A DNA stretch of 64,000 nt from Pontibacter akesuensis. Lineage in GTDB: Bacteria; Bacteroidota; Bacteroidia; Cytophagales; Hymenobacteraceae. Below the pieces are notes generated by a model. It was not told the DNA's origin. It saw only the letters and a list, made by a program, of their open reading frames with translations, and searched no databases. Of this stretch, positions 61,098-64,000 are shown piece by piece. The DNA lies in the NCBI RefSeq assembly GCF_001611675.1, contig NZ_CP014766.1, forward strand, positions 2,170,001-2,234,000. The letters run 5' to 3'. The number at the start of each line of letters is the position of its first letter. The stretch's first letter is position 1. A program made the position numbers and the translations under genes.

Positions 61098-62213
61098 TTA
61101 GTCGCCGTCGTTGTCCACGTAGGTGATGGTAACGCCCAAAGCGGCTGGCATGTCTGTTTTGGTGAGCACGATAAGCTTCTGCATTTCGTCGTACACTTTG
61201 GTAACTGCCTGAGGCTGCGAAACCACAGCTTCGGACAGCGGGCCCTGCACAGCGTTGGCAGCAGCCAGCGCGGCATCGAACTGAGCCTCTATGGCCTCAG
61301 ACAGTAGTCCCTGCCCATACATGGCGCCCACGTGGTCGAGGTAATCATCTAGGCCGGGGCCATTGGTTCCGTTGGCGCTCTGTCCCATAAACACCGCTTT
61401 CTCGGCACGGATCGTCTGCTTCAGCAGCTCCAGTGAGTTGCCGCTGTAGTAGGCTTCCACCTTCTCCGGCAGTGGGGTACCTGAGTTAAACCTTCCGCTC
61501 GGAAAGCCCAGTTTGGCGCGCTTCGTCAGGTCAATATCAGAGTTAAGCTCATTCACCAGGTTGCCTACGGCGCTGCCCACTGCGGTGCCTTCGGCCTGCT
61601 TGAACTTTGCGGCAAAGCCACCGGTAGTCCAGGCGTTATGTACCGTTGTGGCGCGTTGTTTTATCAGGTTGGTAACATCCTGCAGGTACTTTTTACGGTT
61701 GGCGGCGCTGTTGCCTGTTGTGTATTTCGCCACTACCTCAGCCTCGGTGCCTGCCCCATACAGCAGGTAGTCCAGGGCCGGAAAGCCTTTCGCATCCAGG
61801 TTCTCGGTGGCCTGCAGGTTATAAGTGCCCGCAGCGATGTTGCCCTCGATTTCGTTCGCAGCTGTTGGATATATGTTCAGGTTGGTGCGTAGCAGTTCGT
61901 CGCTGGCGGGGCCAAACTCAAACGCGCTCACATCCTGCCAGCTTTTGTTGGCATCGAGGTAAGCCGTTCGTGCAGCAGCCAGCGTGGCGGCCGAAGGAGT
62001 TGCCGTGAAAGCATTTATGGCCGTAGCCAGGGCATCTGTTTTGCTGTTGAAGGTAGTGTAGGCTGGTATGATCAGGTTTTCGGCATAGTTGTTCACCATC
62101 GCCGTGCGGTCGTACGCTGTTTTAGGGCCTTCGCCCTCGCTATCAGAACCACAGCCTGAGAAGGTGGCAAGGCAGGCAAGTGCTACAACCGTATATCGCT
62201 TAAATGCTAGCAT
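61098..62213 (-). CDS. imelysin-family lipoprotein
   Basis: A 371-residue lipoprotein: hydrophobic signal and lipobox FSGC (Cys about 21). The imelysin domain covers most of the rest, with WQDVSAFEFGPASDELLRTNLNIYP (about 91-115) and GFPALDYLLYG (about 140-150). The second stretch lines up with the GxHxxE motif of IrpA/imelysin, but His and Glu are replaced by Pro and Asp, so the classical metal site is absent. It probably binds a ligand in the periplasm or at the outer membrane for the receptor in the same operon (inference). Confidence 0.9.
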   Translation of the reverse strand: MLAFKRYTVVALACLATFSGCGSDSEGEGPKTAYDRTAMVNNYAENLIIPAYTTFNSKTDALATAINAFTATPSAATLAAARTAYLDANKSWQDVSAFEFGPASDELLRTNLNIYPTAANEIEGNIAAGTYNLQATENLDAKGFPALDYLLYGAGTEAEVVAKYTTGNSAANRKKYLQDVTNLIKQRATTVHNAWTTGGFAAKFKQAEGTAVGSAVGNLVNELNSDIDLTKRAKLGFPSGRFNSGTPLPEKVEAYYSGNSLELLKQTIRAEKAVFMGQSANGTNGPGLDDYLDHVGAMYGQGLLSEAIEAQFDAALAAANAVQGPLSEAVVSQPQAVTKVYDEMQKLIVLTKTDMPAALGVTITYVDNDGD

Positions 62214-62297
62214 AGTAGTATGATTTTAAATGAGAAAGCAGCAACCGGGCAATGGCCTGGCTGCTGCACTTTGTACTCTCTTAGAAAGCCTTAGCCC

Positions 62298-63401
62298 TTA
62301 TAGCTGGCCTTTGATGCTGTCCATCTTGTACACAGCGCTCAGGATATCAATGGCTTCGTTAATGTCGTCAGCTGTGGTGGCGTAGAGGTTAGTGCCGATG
62401 GCATTCTTCACCTCCTGGTACTTCTCATTCGTCAGCTGGCGATCTGTCTTGTACTGCAGGCCCATCAAAAAGCCCAGCGCCTCAGACAGGTAGTGGCTCT
62501 TTTTCGCCTGGTCTGCCATGTTTTTCTTCGCGGCATTCAGCTCGTGTATGGTCGAGGCGGCTACCAGGCGCTCCCACTCGGTGCGGATCGTAGCGGCGGC
62601 TTCGTCTTTCGCTTCCATGTCTTTTGCCGAGATAGCGGCACGGCCTTTCAGGAAGGCATCCATCAGCGCTTTGTTGCTGCCCAGGGCGGCATCAACCTGG
62701 TTGCTGTAGTTAGCCCAGAATTTAGCGCCCTCAGTCTCTTTAGGAAAATTAACGGGAGCTCCGAAATAACCGAAAGCCTCGTCCCAATGGTGCTCCATAT
62801 CGGTGCCTTGGCCGTCTTTTACAGTGGTGTTGTCTACTGCAGGGCCAATTTTCTCGGCTGATAAATAGCCGTCCACCGCCTGGAAGTATAAAACGGCGCC
62901 CATCAGGCCTTTCTGTATCAGCTGGGCATACTCTACACCGTTAGCATCTACCAGGTAAGGCTTGTTGTCTGCGGTAGTCAGAATACCGGCTTTACCAGGT
63001 GCGGCTGGCGTAGTGCCTAATAGGCTGGCTTGGGCTACAGCATCAAAATAACCCTCAAAAACAGGTCGTGCCGACTCAATAGTTTTGTTTTTCAGCTGCT
63101 TATCAGTTGCCGCGTTCAGGCTGGCATCGGTGAAAGGTGTGTTGACGTTAGCGTACATGTTTTTCAACTTCTGCGCATCCAATGGTCTGCCTGTGTTGCC
63201 GGTTTTAACATAGGCATCAATTTCACTTAGCATGGCAAGGCGGGTTGTCTGGCCTGAGTAGTTCACATTGTCAAATGTGTAGGTTTCGGGCACATTGTAA
63301 GATGGCGCGTCGGTTTCATCGTCAGAGCAGGAGGTGAAACTTACGCAGGCTGCCAAGCCTACGAGCGTTAAAGCAGCATGACGTCTGATTGAAGCAAGCA
63401 T
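62298..63401 (-). CDS. DUF4856 lipoprotein
   Basis: A 367-residue lipoprotein with a FTSC lipobox (Cys about 25), then DUF4856-like sequence beginning TYTFDNVNYSGQTTRLAMLSEIDAYVK. HHWDEAFGYFGAPVNFPK (about 204-221) and LSEALGFLMGLQYKTDRQLTNEKY (about 300-323) stand out. DUF4856 proteins are Bacteroidota lipoproteins commonly next to imelysin genes; their helical layout is similar to imelysin. As first gene of the operon it has two repeated 21-bp AT-rich boxes upstream. Confidence 0.88.
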   Translation of the reverse strand: MLASIRRHAALTLVGLAACVSFTSCSDDETDAPSYNVPETYTFDNVNYSGQTTRLAMLSEIDAYVKTGNTGRPLDAQKLKNMYANVNTPFTDASLNAATDKQLKNKTIESARPVFEGYFDAVAQASLLGTTPAAPGKAGILTTADNKPYLVDANGVEYAQLIQKGLMGAVLYFQAVDGYLSAEKIGPAVDNTTVKDGQGTDMEHHWDEAFGYFGAPVNFPKETEGAKFWANYSNQVDAALGSNKALMDAFLKGRAAISAKDMEAKDEAAATIRTEWERLVAASTIHELNAAKKNMADQAKKSHYLSEALGFLMGLQYKTDRQLTNEKYQEVKNAIGTNLYATTADDINEAIDILSAVYKMDSIKGQL

Positions 63402-63426
63402 AGTTTATAGTTTAGTAGTGTACAGT

Positions 63427-63447
63427 TTATTTAGACTGATTTAAAAT
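63427..63447 (-). promoter_or_regulatory. operator-like AT-rich box, proximal copy
   Basis: 21 bp with 17 of 21 bases identical to 63489-63509. Core ATTTAGA-N5-TTAAAAT, an imperfect 19-bp inverted repeat, begins 26 bp before the DUF4856 start. Fur- or DtxR-type binding is an inference from context. Confidence 0.45.
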
Positions 63448-63488
63448 AGTGGAGCAAAGCTAAGGAGCAAAAGCGAATGAGGCAAGGC

Positions 63489-63509
63489 TTATTTAGAACA
63501 ATTTTAAAT
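63489..63509 (-). promoter_or_regulatory. operator-like AT-rich box, distal copy
   Basis: Core ATTTAGA-N5-TTTAAAT at 63491-63509 is the better of the two inverted repeats (halves agree at 6 of 7 bases). It lies 88 bp before the DUF4856 start and 62 bp from the proximal copy. Confidence 0.45.
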
Positions 63510-63689
63510 TGACAGGAAATTACGAGCAAAAGCTGCCGCGGTAACCGTGTCGCAGCGGCTCAAAGGAGCAATGCGGGGCTGCAACTTTACTTATTTGTAC
63601 TTGTATAGATATAGGGGACCTGTGTATATTTAAGGTAAAATATTGCATTGCCTGCCAACGGGCATCCGATGCAGTTTAAAATCAAGCAT

Positions 63690-64000
63690 ATGGAAAAGAT
63701 GGAGCAGGAAGATGAAAGGGGGCCAATCCGGAATTCTTCGTTTCAGATAAAGCTGCCGCTGTTCATCGCGATGGCATTGGTGGTAGGCGTGTTGCTGGGG
63801 GCCACTACGTTCTCACCGTCATCAAACAACCCACAGGGCACGGCCAAAAGCTACCTGAAGTTCCGCGACATCCTGAGTTACATAGACCGCGACTACGTGG
63901 ACACCGTGAATATAGAGGCGCTGGCGGATTACGGCATCACCCAGATGCTGAAAAAACTGGACCCGCACACAGCCTACATCCCCGCCGATGAACTGGCCAT
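63690..64000 (+). CDS. S41-family C-terminal processing peptidase (5' part)
   Basis: An ATG at 63690 opens a frame that runs off the window; about 103 residues are visible. A charged start (MEKMEQEDERGP) leads to one transmembrane segment (LPLFIAMALVVGVLLGATTF, about 24-43). SYLKFRDILSYIDRDYVDTVNIEALADYGI and QMLKKLDPHTAYIPADEL are the typical lead-in of S41 CtpA-like proteases, before a PDZ domain. It would act in the periplasm, anchored by its N-terminus. Confidence 0.88.
   Translation, partial: MEKMEQEDERGPIRNSSFQIKLPLFIAMALVVGVLLGATTFSPSSNNPQGTAKSYLKFRDILSYIDRDYVDTVNIEALADYGITQMLKKLDPHTAYIPADELA

Larger units (their letters stand above)
976..62890. repeat. dispersed heptamer AAGTATR on both strands
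   Basis: AAGTAT or ATACTT occurs about 159 times by eye count (32, 21, 28, 26, 25, 19 per successive 10 kb, then 8 in the last 4 kb); about 26 are expected from base composition. The base after AAGTAT is A or G in all but about 12 sites. Perfect 10-bp palindromes AAGTATACTT stand at 976-985, 16331-16340 and 41878-41887. In the first 10 kb, sites are about 7 per kb between genes and 2 per kb inside genes. Confidence 0.8.

Noticed and set aside
976-62890. AAGTATR as merely a form of the -7 promoter element (TAnnTTTG)
   Set aside because: CAAAGTATA is similar to a reversed -7 box, but most sites are inside genes, on both strands, and lack the TTTG bases.

Overview
The window reads as a chromosome segment of a Bacteroidota member, most likely Cytophagales close to Pontibacter or Hymenobacter (inference, no alignment run). 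The signs are a TonB-dependent receptor with an N-terminal carboxypeptidase-regulatory-like domain, DUF4142, DUF4856, DUF2795 and HTTM proteins, a LytTR/His_kinase pair, start codons without obvious Shine-Dalgarno sequences, and one good TTTG/TAnnTTTG promoter in front of rpoN. GC content is roughly 50-55% by eye. I see no rRNA, tRNA, CRISPR array, complete IS element or prophage.

Layout. 1-0.55 kb: the 5' part of an AT-rich GIY-YIG nuclease gene. 0.6-9.2 kb and 16.9-18.3 kb: five enzymes of the kynurenine route of tryptophan breakdown (kmo, kynU, 3-hydroxyanthranilate dioxygenase, ACMS decarboxylase, aminomuconate-semialdehyde dehydrogenase), interleaved with an atypical SDR, a sorbosone dehydrogenase-like lipoprotein, ion transporters, a MscS channel and AlkB. 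18.9-22.9 kb: a LytTR response regulator and its sensor kinase, followed upstream by two target-like genes that both carry LytTR-type direct repeats about 62 bp before the start codon. 23-31 kb: asnS, rpoN, a YiaK-type reductase, a PAP2-like membrane protein and an enoyl-CoA hydratase. 32-46 kb: housekeeping genes (uvrA, LOG protein, FtsX-type permease, queA, ispD, DUF349, ettA). 47-56 kb: tandem FemAB-like acyltransferases, a 33-residue membrane micro-protein, hydrolases and a sialate O-acetylesterase. 56-57 kb: def and yqgF. 57-63.4 kb: a four-gene imelysin/HTTM/TonB operon, probably for iron or heme uptake, preceded by two copies of a 21-bp AT-rich operator-like repeat. The right edge holds the start of a S41 C-terminal processing protease.

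The most unusual signal is at the base level. The heptamer AAGTATR (YATACTT on the other strand) occurs about 159 times by my eye count, against roughly 26 expected for the core hexamer. It lies on both strands, in genes and between them, and sits as inverted pairs at the ends of long terminator hairpins, much as DNA uptake sequences do in Neisseria and Pasteurellaceae. A second layer of repeats fills most long intergenic gaps: three copies of a ~230-260 bp composite element, C-rich palindromic elements, and AATTATGAAT- and CTAAAATCTAACG-type short repeats.
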